Assembly: GCF_003233845.1 (NCBI RefSeq)
Contig: NZ_QKRB01000028.1
Location: 1 to 64,000, forward strand
DNA length: 64,000 bases
Reading direction: 5' to 3'
Source: Paenibacillus sambharensis
Lineage (GTDB): Bacteria; Bacillota; Bacilli; Paenibacillales; Paenibacillaceae
Below, piece by piece: positions 51,360-59,559 of the stretch. The notes below the pieces were generated by a model, which was not told the origin of the DNA, searched no databases, and saw only the letters and a list, made by a program, of their open reading frames with translations. The first letter of the stretch is position 1. Every line of letters begins with the position of its first letter. The position numbers were made by a program, and so were the translations under genes.

Positions 51360-51689
51360 ATGGATTTTAAGAAGAAAGCCATTAGGGACCTGACATACTA
51401 TGTGAATGCTCATCAGAATAAAATAAACCGGAGACTGCATTACTTCGCTTTTCTGTTTGCTTTTCTGGGCTGGATCTTCCTCTTGTTTAACTTATGGATC
51501 ACAGTGGTGCTGGCTATTCTTCACTATGTACTGTCATGGGTGGGGCATTTCTATTATGAGGGGAATAAACCCGCTTCGTTTCGCTACCCCTGGATCGGCT
51601 TCTATGCTGGCTTCCTCTGGTTCTTCATTAGAACCTATGAGCTTGTAACCAGGAGAGAGCTGCTGGCGAGAATTATACGTAAGGAATGA
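51360..51689 (+). CDS. DUF962/Mpo1-like membrane protein
   Basis: This 109-residue protein has RRLHYFAFLFAFLGWIFLLF, then HYVLSWVGHFYYEGNKPASF (two conserved His) and YPWIGFYAGFLWFFI. This matches DUF962/Mpo1, whose yeast member is a dioxygenase in 2-hydroxy fatty acid breakdown. ATG 51360 follows AGGGAGTGAGCAG. It overlaps the frame of the next gene. Confidence 0.85.
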   Translation: MDFKKKAIRDLTYYVNAHQNKINRRLHYFAFLFAFLGWIFLLFNLWITVVLAILHYVLSWVGHFYYEGNKPASFRYPWIGFYAGFLWFFIRTYELVTRRELLARIIRKE

Positions 51690-51715
51690 GCATGTGCTCT
51701 AGAAGGAGGGAGAAG

Positions 51716-52240
51716 ATGAGGAAATTGCTGGCTGTATTGGCTGGGACGCTAGTGTTGTCTAATGTCATATGGGCTTATCTATACTTGTCACAAACGCCGC
51801 CAGACCCTAAGGTTTCTGATGAAGCTGAAGTAAAGCTGTATACGCTGAGCGGCAGCGGCCACCGGTGGGATATTACGGGCTACAAGATTCTAATATCTCC
51901 GGATAAGATCATGAGAGGCGAGGGGAAGCTGACCTATAAGGGTGAACCGGGTGAATTGAGAGACAGCAGTTATTTTGAGATGACCTTCCGTGAGAGTACG
52001 CCTGCTGGCGGGATGGAAGCGGTGTTTTCCAATGAGTACCGATCAGATAACGGGCCGGTCTCCATTCTGCCAAACGCAGAACGTATGGGACGTATAGCTG
52101 GTCCATATTCAGACGGAGAAGCTGACAAAACAAAGGCAGATTACGAGAATACGGTGCTGGAAGTCATATGGGAGGACGAACAGGGTCAGATACAGACCGA
52201 GTTTGTTGAGCTCAATATAGACGATGAGGTTATCTTGTGA
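51716..52240 (+). CDS. Membrane-anchored hypothetical protein, 174 aa
   Basis: This protein has one N-terminal hydrophobic segment (LLAVLAGTLVLSNVIWAYLYL) and an extracellular beta-rich domain containing TLSGSGHRWDITGYKILISPDKIMRGEGKLTY. The ATG follows AGAAGGAGGGAGAAG. The domain resembles small bacillar lipoprotein-like domains of unknown role. Confidence 0.65.
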   Translation: MRKLLAVLAGTLVLSNVIWAYLYLSQTPPDPKVSDEAEVKLYTLSGSGHRWDITGYKILISPDKIMRGEGKLTYKGEPGELRDSSYFEMTFRESTPAGGMEAVFSNEYRSDNGPVSILPNAERMGRIAGPYSDGEADKTKADYENTVLEVIWEDEQGQIQTEFVELNIDDEVIL

Positions 52241-52269
52241 TGGCGTAATTTGGCTTGAGGTGGTGAGTC

Positions 52270-52815
52270 ATGAAGGAGATTTATTTGATTAGGCACTGCA
52301 AGGCAGCGGGACAGGAACCGGAAGCAGTATTAACTGGGGAAGGAGTGCAGCAGGCAGAGCAGTTAGCAGCGTTCTTCGGCGGTCTCCCTATTGATTATAT
52401 CGTGTCGAGTCCTTTTACAAGGGCAATAGCTACCATTAAACCGCTTGCGAATATCCGGCAGCTTGAGATTCACCTGGATGAACGGTTAGCGGAGAGAGTG
52501 CTGTCATCGGAGAATTTGGCCGACTGGATGGAGCAGCTGGAAGCGACCTATGAAGATCTGGATAAGAGACTTCCAGGGGGAGAAACGTCAAGAGAAGCGA
52601 TGCAGCGGGGAGTCTCAGTCGTAGAAGAGGTTAATAGCATGCCAATCCAGAGAGCATTGCTGGTTACACACGGAAATCTGATGTCTCTCATGCTTCACCG
52701 GTATATGGAACATTTCGGATTCAAGGATTGGCTTGCGCTGTCCAACCCGGATATCTATAAGCTAACTGTTCATGAAGAGTCAGATGCTGTGACAGTCAGG
52801 AGAGTGTGGCGCTAG
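52270..52815 (+). CDS. Histidine phosphatase (phosphoglycerate mutase-like)
   Basis: This 181-residue member of the histidine phosphatase superfamily has the catalytic loop IYLIRHCKAAGQEPEA (RHC in place of RHG) and SSPFTRAIATIKPLA. The second His lies in ALLVTHGNLMSLML. The Cys after RH is common in this bacterial subgroup. ATG 52270 is five bases after GAGGTGGTGAG. Substrate unknown. Confidence 0.88.
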   Translation: MKEIYLIRHCKAAGQEPEAVLTGEGVQQAEQLAAFFGGLPIDYIVSSPFTRAIATIKPLANIRQLEIHLDERLAERVLSSENLADWMEQLEATYEDLDKRLPGGETSREAMQRGVSVVEEVNSMPIQRALLVTHGNLMSLMLHRYMEHFGFKDWLALSNPDIYKLTVHEESDAVTVRRVWR

Positions 52816-52991
52816 TAGACCAGCAATTCGGATACGTTAATCTATAATACGGAAGTTAAAACTTGTTAAAAAGATGTCACTTATTGCTGACAAAAGCGGA
52901 CCTGCAGTTGTACAATCATGGAAGATAACGGCAAACAAGCATACATCCTGGAATAGACATAGATTAATCAGCCTATAGAGGAGATGTGACT

Positions 52992-53441
52992 ATGAGCTTG
53001 GAAGCGGCTAAGATGGATTTGAAGATGAAGGATATTACGGGTTCCACTATTAAAGAGGTTAATGCGGAAGGCCTGGAGATTGATAACGTGAACATGGCCA
53101 AATCCAGCATCAATAACACGAACATGAGCGGTATGAAGATCAATGACGTGAATGCCGGAGAGATGAAGCTCAGCAACATCAATCTGTCGCAAACTTCTAT
53201 CCAGCATGCGAATATGAGTCACATGAACATTGATCATGTACACCTCTTTGGAACCGAATTCAACAATATTGTCCTGCCGCAGGAAGGCGACGGCAACTAT
53301 AACCCGGAGGGCAGCTACAAGCCGATCGTGTTCAACAATTGCAGCTTGCGGAATATGGAGATCAATAATTGTGACATTACGGGCTTGAAAATTAACGGTG
53401 TCCTGATCGAAGAACTTCTGAACAAACAAATAGTGAAGTAA
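52992..53441 (+). CDS. Pentapeptide-repeat-like beta-helix protein
   Basis: This 149-residue protein is made of repeated 5- and 10-residue units with N-x-x-x-M/L/I patterns (NVNMAKSSINNTNMSGMKIND, then NMSHMNIDHVHLFGTEFNNI), forming a quadrilateral beta helix. The C-terminal half (CSLRNMEINNCDITGLKINGV) keeps the period. Such helices often mimic DNA or bind proteins such as gyrase. ATG 52992 follows GAGGAGATGTGACT. A terminator follows at 53463. Confidence 0.75.
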   Translation: MSLEAAKMDLKMKDITGSTIKEVNAEGLEIDNVNMAKSSINNTNMSGMKINDVNAGEMKLSNINLSQTSIQHANMSHMNIDHVHLFGTEFNNIVLPQEGDGNYNPEGSYKPIVFNNCSLRNMEINNCDITGLKINGVLIEELLNKQIVK

Positions 53442-53462
53442 GGCATGACCGCCTGCCGGTTG

Positions 53463-53519
53463 TTCCAGGGAGCTTAGATAGCTGGCTATCGAGGATTCCC
53501 TGGAATTATTTTATTTTCA
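53463..53519 (+). terminator. Rho-independent terminator
   Basis: TTCCAGGGA and TCCCTGGAA form a perfect 9-bp stem, with an inner loop containing a second small hairpin. It is followed by TTATTTTATTTT. Confidence 0.75.
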
Positions 53520-53612
53520 CAAGGAGTTCATGCCGTGCACCGGCCGCCAGGTACTGCTGCAGAGTACGGTCATCAAGTGGGCCGTTAGAAAATCAGAAGA
53601 GGTAAGGTAATC

Positions 53613-54215
53613 ATGGGGACGAGTCAGTCGAAAACAAAGCTGCTGATCCTGCTCCACGAGATTTATGGAATCAATGATCATATGAACTGGTTTAGCAAGG
53701 AGTTGGAGCAGGCTGGTTATAATGTGCTTACACCTAACCTGCTGCGCCGGGAGCCTTTTGCTTACGAACAAGAGTCGGAAGCCTATCATTATTTTATGAG
53801 CGAGATTGGCTTTGAGGCCGCTGTAGATGAGGTGGAAAGGCTGCTCCACATACATAGAGAGCGTTATGAGGATATCTTGATTATAGGCTTCAGCATAGGG
53901 GCAACGGTTGCCTGGTTATGCAGCAGTTTTCCGGAAGTGGATGGAATCGTTGGTTACTACGGATCGAGAATCAGGGATTACCTGGAGGTTGAACCGGCAT
54001 GCCCTGCTCTGTTAATCTTCGCCCTTCAGGAGAAATCTGTTCAAGTGCCTGTATTGGAAGCAGAATTATCTGGCAGGCCTAACGTCACCGTGAAAACGGT
54101 AGATTCTGCGCACGGATTTATGAATCCTTACCACCCAAGCTATCGGGAAGAAGAATATAGTAAGTGTCTGCTGCGGACAAGAGATTTCTTGATAGGGATT
54201 GAAGAGGCTCACTAG
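53613..54215 (+). CDS. Dienelactone-hydrolase-family protein
   Basis: This 200-residue alpha/beta hydrolase has LILLHEIYGINDHMNWF, GYNVLTPNLL, DILIIGFSIGATVAWLCSS (Ser in place of the Cys seen in many dienelactone hydrolases) and AHGFMNPYHPSY with the catalytic His. The segment that usually carries the Asp reads IFALQEKSVQVP, so the charge partner is unclear. ATG 53613. Substrate unknown. Confidence 0.8.
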   Translation: MGTSQSKTKLLILLHEIYGINDHMNWFSKELEQAGYNVLTPNLLRREPFAYEQESEAYHYFMSEIGFEAAVDEVERLLHIHRERYEDILIIGFSIGATVAWLCSSFPEVDGIVGYYGSRIRDYLEVEPACPALLIFALQEKSVQVPVLEAELSGRPNVTVKTVDSAHGFMNPYHPSYREEEYSKCLLRTRDFLIGIEEAH

Positions 54216-54229
54216 GGGAGTGATTGTGC

Positions 54230-54625
54230 ATGAACGAAAGACCAAAGCGTGTAGAAATTTCATCAGGTTCTCCGTGGGAACCTATAGTAGGATACTGCAG
54301 GGCTGTGCGAGTAGGGGACGTCGTCGAGGTAGCAGGAACAACTGCTATGCTTGAGGGCAAAGTGGTTGGCATAGGAGATCCTTATCAGCAGACGGTCCAT
54401 ATTCTCAGGGTGATACAAGATGCTCTGCAGCAAGCGGGGGCTACTATGGAGCAGGTAGTCCGAACCAGGATGTATGTGACAGACATCTCCCTATGGGAGG
54501 AGATTGGAAGAGCGCACGGTGAGTTCTTCCGGGATACTCGCCCGGTATCCACTATGGTAGAGGTCAAGGCGTTAATTGACCCGGAACTCTTAGTAGAGAT
54601 TGAAGCGCAAGCCATTATTATTTAG
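54230..54625 (+). CDS. RidA/YjgF-family protein
   Basis: This Rid protein of 131 residues has FISSGSPWEPIVGYCRAVRVGDVVEVAGTTA near the N-terminus and VRTRMYVTDISLWEEIGRAHGEFF. The C-terminal STMVEVKALIDPELLVEIEAQAI carries the conserved core. The Arg near position 105 that defines imine/enamine deaminases is not obvious, so a Rid subfamily other than RidA is possible. ATG 54230 follows AGGGGAGTG. Confidence 0.85.
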   Translation: MNERPKRVEISSGSPWEPIVGYCRAVRVGDVVEVAGTTAMLEGKVVGIGDPYQQTVHILRVIQDALQQAGATMEQVVRTRMYVTDISLWEEIGRAHGEFFRDTRPVSTMVEVKALIDPELLVEIEAQAIII

Positions 54626-54641
54626 CACAGGCGGAGAGAGA

Positions 54642-54866
54642 GTATGGAAACGGTCTCTCCTAATTCTCCTAGTCATCTTGCGAATCGTTAATCCAGCTGC
54701 CGCAGGCGTAGAAGAGGAGAGCTATGTTGCAGGATTCATGCTCTTAACAATCGGCTTACCGGCTGTTGGTATCATGATTCTAGTCAGTAATGTAGTGGGA
54801 ACAGGATTAGCTTTCATCTTAAGAAGGCGGCTGAGACTAGTTAAGCGCAGAGTGTACAGGTTCTAA
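54642..54866 (+). CDS. Small membrane protein with a GTA at the likely start
   Basis: Two hydrophobic stretches (SLLILLVILRIVNPAAAG and FMLLTIGLPAVGIMILVSNVVG) and a basic end (RRRLRLVKRRVYRF) are seen. GTA 54642 sits a few bases after GCGGAGAGAG. Another initiator (TTG 54600) lies inside the Rid gene and has a weaker RBS. Either the true start has mutated (GTG to GTA) or the TTG is used. Function unknown. Confidence 0.45.
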   Translation, partial: VWKRSLLILLVILRIVNPAAAGVEEESYVAGFMLLTIGLPAVGIMILVSNVVGTGLAFILRRRLRLVKRRVYRF

Positions 54867-54913
54867 CGAGCGAAACTCATCGGTCTTGACGATTTAAGAG
54901 GGGGGCACCGGAT

Positions 54914-55261
54914 ATGAATCGTTACCGGGATATTTACCCAGCAGTGCTCGCAATGTTGGTTCTGATAAGTATGCTCGGCTGCAGCAGCGCTTCAGGAGAA
55001 CCATCAATGGTTGGCAGGATTGTGGATAAAGACGGAGGGGAGATCCTTGTAGCAGAAGGAGTTACAAAAGAGGCGATTGCAGATGGACTCGATATTAACG
55101 ATCTCTTGGCGTCTTCTGATAAGTATCCCAATGCCTGCTGGGTAAAGGTGGGACTTAATTGGTACAAAGTCGGCGACAAAGTAGAGGTGTGGTACAATGG
55201 GTCGGAAGATTCCTATCCTTGCCAAGCAACAGCGGACAAGGTGAAGCGGTCGGATGAGTAA
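54914..55261 (+). CDS. DUF3221-type lipoprotein
   Basis: This 115-residue lipoprotein has the signal ending in lipobox LGCS (near residue 23). It then carries GRIVDKDGGEILVAEGV and WYKVGDKVEVWYNGSEDSYP, as in DUF3221/YobA-like proteins of bacilli. ATG 54914 follows AGAGGGGGGCACCGGAT. Function unknown. Confidence 0.8.
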   Translation: MNRYRDIYPAVLAMLVLISMLGCSSASGEPSMVGRIVDKDGGEILVAEGVTKEAIADGLDINDLLASSDKYPNACWVKVGLNWYKVGDKVEVWYNGSEDSYPCQATADKVKRSDE

Positions 55262-55276
55262 TGGGGGCATGTAAAT

Positions 55277-55714
55277 ATGCGCTGCTGTGTCTGGTTGTTC
55301 TATGTATTGTTGCTAATAGCCTGTATGGGGTGTAGTAGAACTAGTGACCCTGGGCCTCGGATAAACAGTCTGCATGCTGAGTATTTGAAGGAGTATGGCT
55401 GGCATATTGATACTGTAGAACATCCCACTGAATCGGTGGACATCACCTTGCTGCCGGAGGCATATGAGATGATCAGGAATGCCGGCCTCGATCTGGAACC
55501 TTATCAGAATCAAAGTCTAGAACGAACCACATATGTGCTTAAGGAAAGACAAGCAACAGGTCTCAGGCTGTATGTAATGATCTATGAAAAGGACGGCCGA
55601 ATTATCGGCGGTATTGGTACTTTAGAGGATTGGACCCCTGGGGTATTCAACGTATCACATAAACAAGAATTAAGGGACGACAACATTATTAGTGGAAGAG
55701 CAGAAAGCGAGTAA
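55277..55714 (+). CDS. DUF4830-like lipoprotein
   Basis: The 145-residue protein has a signal with lipobox CMGC (near residue 19). Its mature part has the DUF4830 pattern HAEYLKEYGWHIDTVEHPTESVDITL followed by YEKDGRIIGGIGTLEDW. It lies 15 bp after another lipoprotein gene; the two probably share a transcript. Function unknown. Confidence 0.75.
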   Translation: MRCCVWLFYVLLLIACMGCSRTSDPGPRINSLHAEYLKEYGWHIDTVEHPTESVDITLLPEAYEMIRNAGLDLEPYQNQSLERTTYVLKERQATGLRLYVMIYEKDGRIIGGIGTLEDWTPGVFNVSHKQELRDDNIISGRAESE

Positions 55715-55719
55715 AATGC

Positions 55720-56037
55720 ATGAGCTTTGTAATTGAACTGCTGGTCGAATTCATAGCCGAATTGTTCTCGTACAAGAGTGCAGGCCGGGTGGATCGGTAT
55801 CGCCGCAGAAGTAAAATTAAATCCAGAATCAAGAAGCTCGCCAAGGAATACGAATGGTTTGACCGATTGAACCAAAATCCGGAGAACCATAAGGTATTTC
55901 TCGAAAACGTTGCGATCCAAGCATTGATTCTGGATACGGACTATATGAGGAGTATTGACCTTAACCTCTCGGAGCGGGCAAGGTTTGAGCACAAGGTGGA
56001 AGATAGAGCGACAAGCAGACCGGAGGAGGACGTGTAG
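55720..56037 (+). CDS. Hypothetical protein, 105 aa
   Basis: It starts with an amphipathic or weakly hydrophobic helix (SFVIELLVEFIAELFSYKS), followed by a strongly basic stretch (RVDRYRRRSKIKSRIKKLA) and a helical, acidic C-terminus. It could be a membrane-associated or nucleic-acid-binding protein. ATG 55720, three bases after the previous stop; it ends directly at the start of the next gene. Confidence 0.5.
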   Translation: MSFVIELLVEFIAELFSYKSAGRVDRYRRRSKIKSRIKKLAKEYEWFDRLNQNPENHKVFLENVAIQALILDTDYMRSIDLNLSERARFEHKVEDRATSRPEEDV

Positions 56038-56562
56038 ATGACTGTAAACCCGTCTTATCCAATAGGGCCGTTTCAAGCTTGTGAGAATCCCGACTTGGAT
56101 GTTATACATACGTGGATTAGTGAGATTGGGAAGACACCAGCCATGCTAAGGGAGGTTGTGGGACAGCTCAATGATGCTGAACTGGACACCCCTTACCGGG
56201 CGGGCGGCTGGACGGTTAGACAGGTTGTGCATCATATTGCAGATAACAATATGAACGCATACTTCAGATTCAAGCGGGCACTGACAGAGGATTGCCCTCA
56301 CGTTTCTTCGTATCAACAGGATAAGTGGGCAGCTCTAGCGGATTATATGATGCCTGTAGACTGTTCATTGTCGTTGATCGATGCCATCTATTCTCGTTTT
56401 GTCGCCCTCTTGAGAACTTTAGATCATGAAGACTTTCATCGGACGATGAATAGTGAAGCTTTCGGTATACTCCGGCTAGACACTGCAGTCCAGCGTTTCT
56501 TATGGCATGACAGGCACCATCTGGAACAGATAAGAAGTCGGGGGTCGTATGGGAGAGGTTAA
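56038..56562 (+). CDS. DinB-family bacillithiol-transferase-like protein (YfiT/BstA type)
   Basis: The 174-residue protein has NPSYPIGPFQA at the start, GGWTVRQVVHHIADNNMNAYFRFKRAL with a conserved His pair, and FLWHDRHHLEQI with two more His ligands. This is the YfiT/BstA pattern of bacillithiol-S-transferases, which conjugate bacillithiol to electrophiles for detoxification. The ATG directly follows the previous stop; it overlaps the next gene by 14 bases. Confidence 0.9.
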   Translation: MTVNPSYPIGPFQACENPDLDVIHTWISEIGKTPAMLREVVGQLNDAELDTPYRAGGWTVRQVVHHIADNNMNAYFRFKRALTEDCPHVSSYQQDKWAALADYMMPVDCSLSLIDAIYSRFVALLRTLDHEDFHRTMNSEAFGILRLDTAVQRFLWHDRHHLEQIRSRGSYGRG

Positions 56563-57070
56563 GTTATTGGAGTATAACCGGGAGTGGGTTCTTCTCTTTA
56601 AGCGGGAAGAGGAACTGCTGCGGAGTATATTGGAAAATATTGCTGTGGCAGTTGAGCACATTGGCAGCACATCTGTGCCTGGCTTGGCAGCGAAGCCCTG
56701 CATCGATATTGCCGTTGGAGTTAGGGGTTTAGCGGAATTGACGGAGCATCACATTATGCAGTTGAACCAAGCAGGTTATGAGCATGTGGAGCATGCGGAG
56801 TTCCCGCATCGAAGGTTTTTTCGCAAGGGGGAATGGAGAGCCGGCACTCACCATGTTCATGTATACGAGTTTGGGACACGATACTGGCAAGACAATCTGC
56901 TATTCCGGGATCACCTCAGGAACAACAAGGAAGATAGGAATCTGTACATAGCTCTTAAGAGGACGCTTGCCCAGCAGTTTCCTAATGACCGTGCCGGGTA
57001 TACGGCTGCCAAGCATCCCTTCATTGAGGAAATCCTCACTAAAGCTCGCCAGTCCGTGAGTCATAATTAG
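56549..57070 (+). CDS. GrpB-family (UPF0157) nucleotidyltransferase-fold protein
   Basis: The 173-residue protein has VAVEHIGSTSVPGLAAKPCIDIAVGV, the hallmark GSTSVPGL-[AG]KP-IDI of GrpB proteins. It continues with FPHRRFFRKGEWRAGTHHVHVYEFG and an NTase-type DI. Family members are UPF0157; the reaction is not established. ATG 56549 lies inside the previous gene's end, so the two are coupled. Confidence 0.92.
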   Translation: MGEVKLLEYNREWVLLFKREEELLRSILENIAVAVEHIGSTSVPGLAAKPCIDIAVGVRGLAELTEHHIMQLNQAGYEHVEHAEFPHRRFFRKGEWRAGTHHVHVYEFGTRYWQDNLLFRDHLRNNKEDRNLYIALKRTLAQQFPNDRAGYTAAKHPFIEEILTKARQSVSHN

Positions 57071-57100
57071 AGTAATTAAGTATCAACCGGGAGGTTCGAT

Positions 57101-57484
57101 ATGGATAATATGCAGAAGGAAGCACTGATTCGGCAGTATATAGACGCCTATAATAACTTCGATATAGAAGGCATGCTCAGCGTACTGCATCCGAATATTG
57201 TCTTTCGTAATTACTCGAACAACGTTATGGAAGTAGAGACCACAGGTATCGAGCAGTTCCGCCAGTTAGCCAGACAAGGAGCGAAGCTGTTTGCCCAGCG
57301 CTGCCAAACGGTTGAAGAGATCCAGGCTGCAGACAGCGGCATGAAAGCGACGATAGAGTTCGAAGGCGTACTGGCTGATGGCATGCCCAACGGGCTGAAA
57401 GCCGGCTCAAGAATAAACCTGAAGGGGCTGTCCCTCTTTGAGTTTAAGGATGGCCGGATTTCCCTGATCGAAGATTATAGTTGA
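57101..57484 (+). CDS. SnoaL/NTF2-like protein
   Basis: This 127-residue protein has the NTF2-like start YIDAYNNFDIEGMLSVLHPNIVFRNYSN, a central beta sheet and a C-terminal RINLKGLSLFEFKDGRISLIEDYS. Such single-domain proteins form cone-shaped pockets for small molecules; no substrate is evident. ATG 57101 follows CGGGAGGTTCGAT. No adjacent polyketide or ring-cleavage gene exists. Confidence 0.85.
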   Translation: MDNMQKEALIRQYIDAYNNFDIEGMLSVLHPNIVFRNYSNNVMEVETTGIEQFRQLARQGAKLFAQRCQTVEEIQAADSGMKATIEFEGVLADGMPNGLKAGSRINLKGLSLFEFKDGRISLIEDYS

Positions 57485-57545
57485 GGCGGGTAACCGATAT
57501 AGAGCAACCACCAATTTATACATAGGTTACAAAGGGGTGAATGCT

Positions 57546-58007
57546 GTGAGGATCTTAGCACTGCTCTTAAGTTTCATGTTCATTGGCACGTCTGCATGCT
57601 TGGCTGATTGGGCTTATAACTTTGTCGTATATGACGGAAACAGTTATCAGGTTACAGACGAAGTTATTGATGAGGCTGAGATAACCAAACGGGTGGGTGA
57701 GGTTACCCGGTATTCGGATGAAGAGGGGACTTACAGCGGTAATTTTTCGAATACATTCCCAGCTGGAACCCAATATTACACCATTCAAGGTATTGTAGCC
57801 GACGAGGCCATTGCTGTTCAAACCGGTCAGCACACCTACTTGCGGGCAGAGTATATAGGGAAATACCCCGGGGGCAAAGAATCTTCATCCATGTGGATAA
57901 TGGAAGCATTACGCAAGACTCATGGCCTTTATTATGTGGCAGCTGCTGCTGTGCTGCTCTTAGCTGTACTGCTGGGTTTAAACTATGCGAAGAAGAGACG
58001 GCAGTGA
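57546..58007 (+). CDS. Two-TM membrane protein with extracytoplasmic domain
   Basis: This 153-residue protein has an N-terminal signal-anchor (ILALLLSFMFIGTSACLADW), a beta-rich region containing VYDGNSYQVTDEVIDEAEITKRVGEV, and a C-terminal membrane helix (HGLYYVAAAAVLLLAVLLGLNYA). GTG 57546 is eight bases after AAAGGGG; GTG 57537 is adjacent to it and less likely. Function unknown. Confidence 0.65.
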   Translation: MRILALLLSFMFIGTSACLADWAYNFVVYDGNSYQVTDEVIDEAEITKRVGEVTRYSDEEGTYSGNFSNTFPAGTQYYTIQGIVADEAIAVQTGQHTYLRAEYIGKYPGGKESSSMWIMEALRKTHGLYYVAAAAVLLLAVLLGLNYAKKRRQ

Positions 58008-58021
58008 TAGGAGGAGTTGGG

Positions 58022-58786
58022 ATGATGAGCGAAAATGGTCTATTTTTGCAATGGGTCGAGTTTGACAGGAAGCGCTATCCTTCCGCGAATAAGTATCCGT
58101 TCAACCTCCCGGCAATCCGTCAGCTGGACAAGCTCAGATTTCATCCCAAGGTAACCTATATAGCTGGTGAGAATGGCATGGGCAAATCAACCTTGATGGA
58201 GTCTATCGCCGTAGCCTGGGGTTTTAATCCGGAGGGCGGAACCAAGAACTATAACTTCTCCACACGGATGACCCATTCACCCTTACATGAGTACGTTCGA
58301 CCGGTTCGTGGGGTGAGAACACCAAGAGACGGATTTTTCTTCCGTGCGGAAAGCTATTACAATCTGGCATCGAATATAGATGATATGTATCAGGAACCTT
58401 CGTTCGGTCCGCCAATTAGAGATTCGTATGGAGGAAAATCGCTTCACGAACAGTCGCATGGCGAGTCTTTCTTCGCTGCTTTTATTCACAGGTTTGGCGG
58501 GCAGGGACTCTATATATTGGATGAACCGGAAGCTGCTTTGTCTCCGGTCCGCCAGATGGCTATGCTGACCCGTATACATGAACTCGTTTTGCAGGACAGC
58601 CAGTTTATTATTTCCACCCATTCCCCAATTGTAATGGCCTATCCCGATTCCCTGATCTATTATCTGACACCAGATGGAATTGAGGTAACAACCTTAGAAG
58701 AGACTGACCACTATATTGTCATGAAGGAATTCGTCAATCGCAAGGATAAGATGCTTCGCGAACTGTTAGATGACGTCCAAGATTGA
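58022..58786 (+). CDS. AAA/ABC-type ATPase (single gene, SMC-like head)
   Basis: This 254-residue ATPase has Walker A VTYIAGENGMGKSTLMESIA, a SHGES signature, Walker B GLYILDEPEAALSP and the H-loop QFIISTHSPIVMA. The N-terminal NLPAIRQLDKLRFHP fits the AAA_21/AAA_23 group of small ATPases found beside nuclease partners in some defence systems, but no nuclease gene is adjacent. ATG 58022 (or 58025) follows AGGAGGAGTTGGG. Confidence 0.88.
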   Translation: MMSENGLFLQWVEFDRKRYPSANKYPFNLPAIRQLDKLRFHPKVTYIAGENGMGKSTLMESIAVAWGFNPEGGTKNYNFSTRMTHSPLHEYVRPVRGVRTPRDGFFFRAESYYNLASNIDDMYQEPSFGPPIRDSYGGKSLHEQSHGESFFAAFIHRFGGQGLYILDEPEAALSPVRQMAMLTRIHELVLQDSQFIISTHSPIVMAYPDSLIYYLTPDGIEVTTLEETDHYIVMKEFVNRKDKMLRELLDDVQD

Positions 58787-58809
58787 CTGGAGGAGAAGAA
58801 GTACACAAC

Positions 58810-59160
58810 ATGAGACAGCTAGCAAAAGTTTCCTGCGGCATATTATTGTTTACAGCAGCGTTTCTTACACTGTGGATTTTCTTTTACATTTGCGCGGATA
58901 ATTATACGTTTCATCTCAGTGTCACCAATATCAATCTGGCATCGATTGAGGCTGTTCAGGCAATGTTCTGGATCAGTATTATAGCATCTCTATTTTTGGC
59001 TTTGCTACTAAGTGTGATCACAATCATAACTTACTTCCGGTTAGTCAGACGATTTTATCTGTTTAACGCATTAATGGTTGTCATTTTGATTGCTGCGGCG
59101 GTTTATATTATGCAGACGGATAACTATATCCCTTTTGTTAGAGATATTGATTTTTACTAA
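58810..59160 (+). CDS. Membrane protein, 116 aa
   Basis: Three hydrophobic segments are seen (GILLFTAAFLTLWIFFYICA, AMFWISIIASLFLALLLSVITI and FYLFNALMVVILIAAAVYIM). ATG 58810 lies 14 bases after GGAGGAG; the longer TTG 58783 frame overlaps the preceding stop. Function unknown. Confidence 0.6.
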   Translation: MRQLAKVSCGILLFTAAFLTLWIFFYICADNYTFHLSVTNINLASIEAVQAMFWISIIASLFLALLLSVITIITYFRLVRRFYLFNALMVVILIAAAVYIMQTDNYIPFVRDIDFY

Positions 59161-59178
59161 TCTAGGGAGGTGTTCGAG

Positions 59179-59559
59179 TTGAAGGTCGAGTCGCTGGATC
59201 ATATTGTGCTGACGGTAGCGGATATTGAGAAAAGCATAGCGTTCTACACCGGGCTGCTAGGGATGAAGGAAGTTACCTTTGGCAGCGGCCGCAAGGCTTT
59301 GGCATTTGGGGATCAGAAGATCAATCTCCATGAACATGGCAAGGAATTCGAGCCTAAGGCATTAAGTCCCCGGCCAGGATCGGCTGATCTATGTTTCGTA
59401 ACGGGAACCCCGGTCGAGCAGTATGCTGATTTCTTAAGCAGCCGCGGTATTTTCATTGAAGAAGGACCGGTTAGCAGAACGGGGGCGAAGGGCAGTATAC
59501 GGTCTATCTACCTCAGAGATCCTGACGGCAACCTGCTGGAACTGTCCAACTATGAATAA
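59179..59559 (+). CDS. VOC-family protein
   Basis: This 126-residue VOC protein has LDHIVLTVADIEKSIAFYTGLLGMKEV, LAFGDQKINLHEHGKEF and the C-terminal ligand strand YLRDPDGNLLELSNY. This is close to the glyoxalase/dioxygenase subgroup common in bacilli. TTG 59179 is nine bases after AGGGAGG. It overlaps the next gene by eight bases. Confidence 0.9.
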   Translation: MKVESLDHIVLTVADIEKSIAFYTGLLGMKEVTFGSGRKALAFGDQKINLHEHGKEFEPKALSPRPGSADLCFVTGTPVEQYADFLSSRGIFIEEGPVSRTGAKGSIRSIYLRDPDGNLLELSNYE

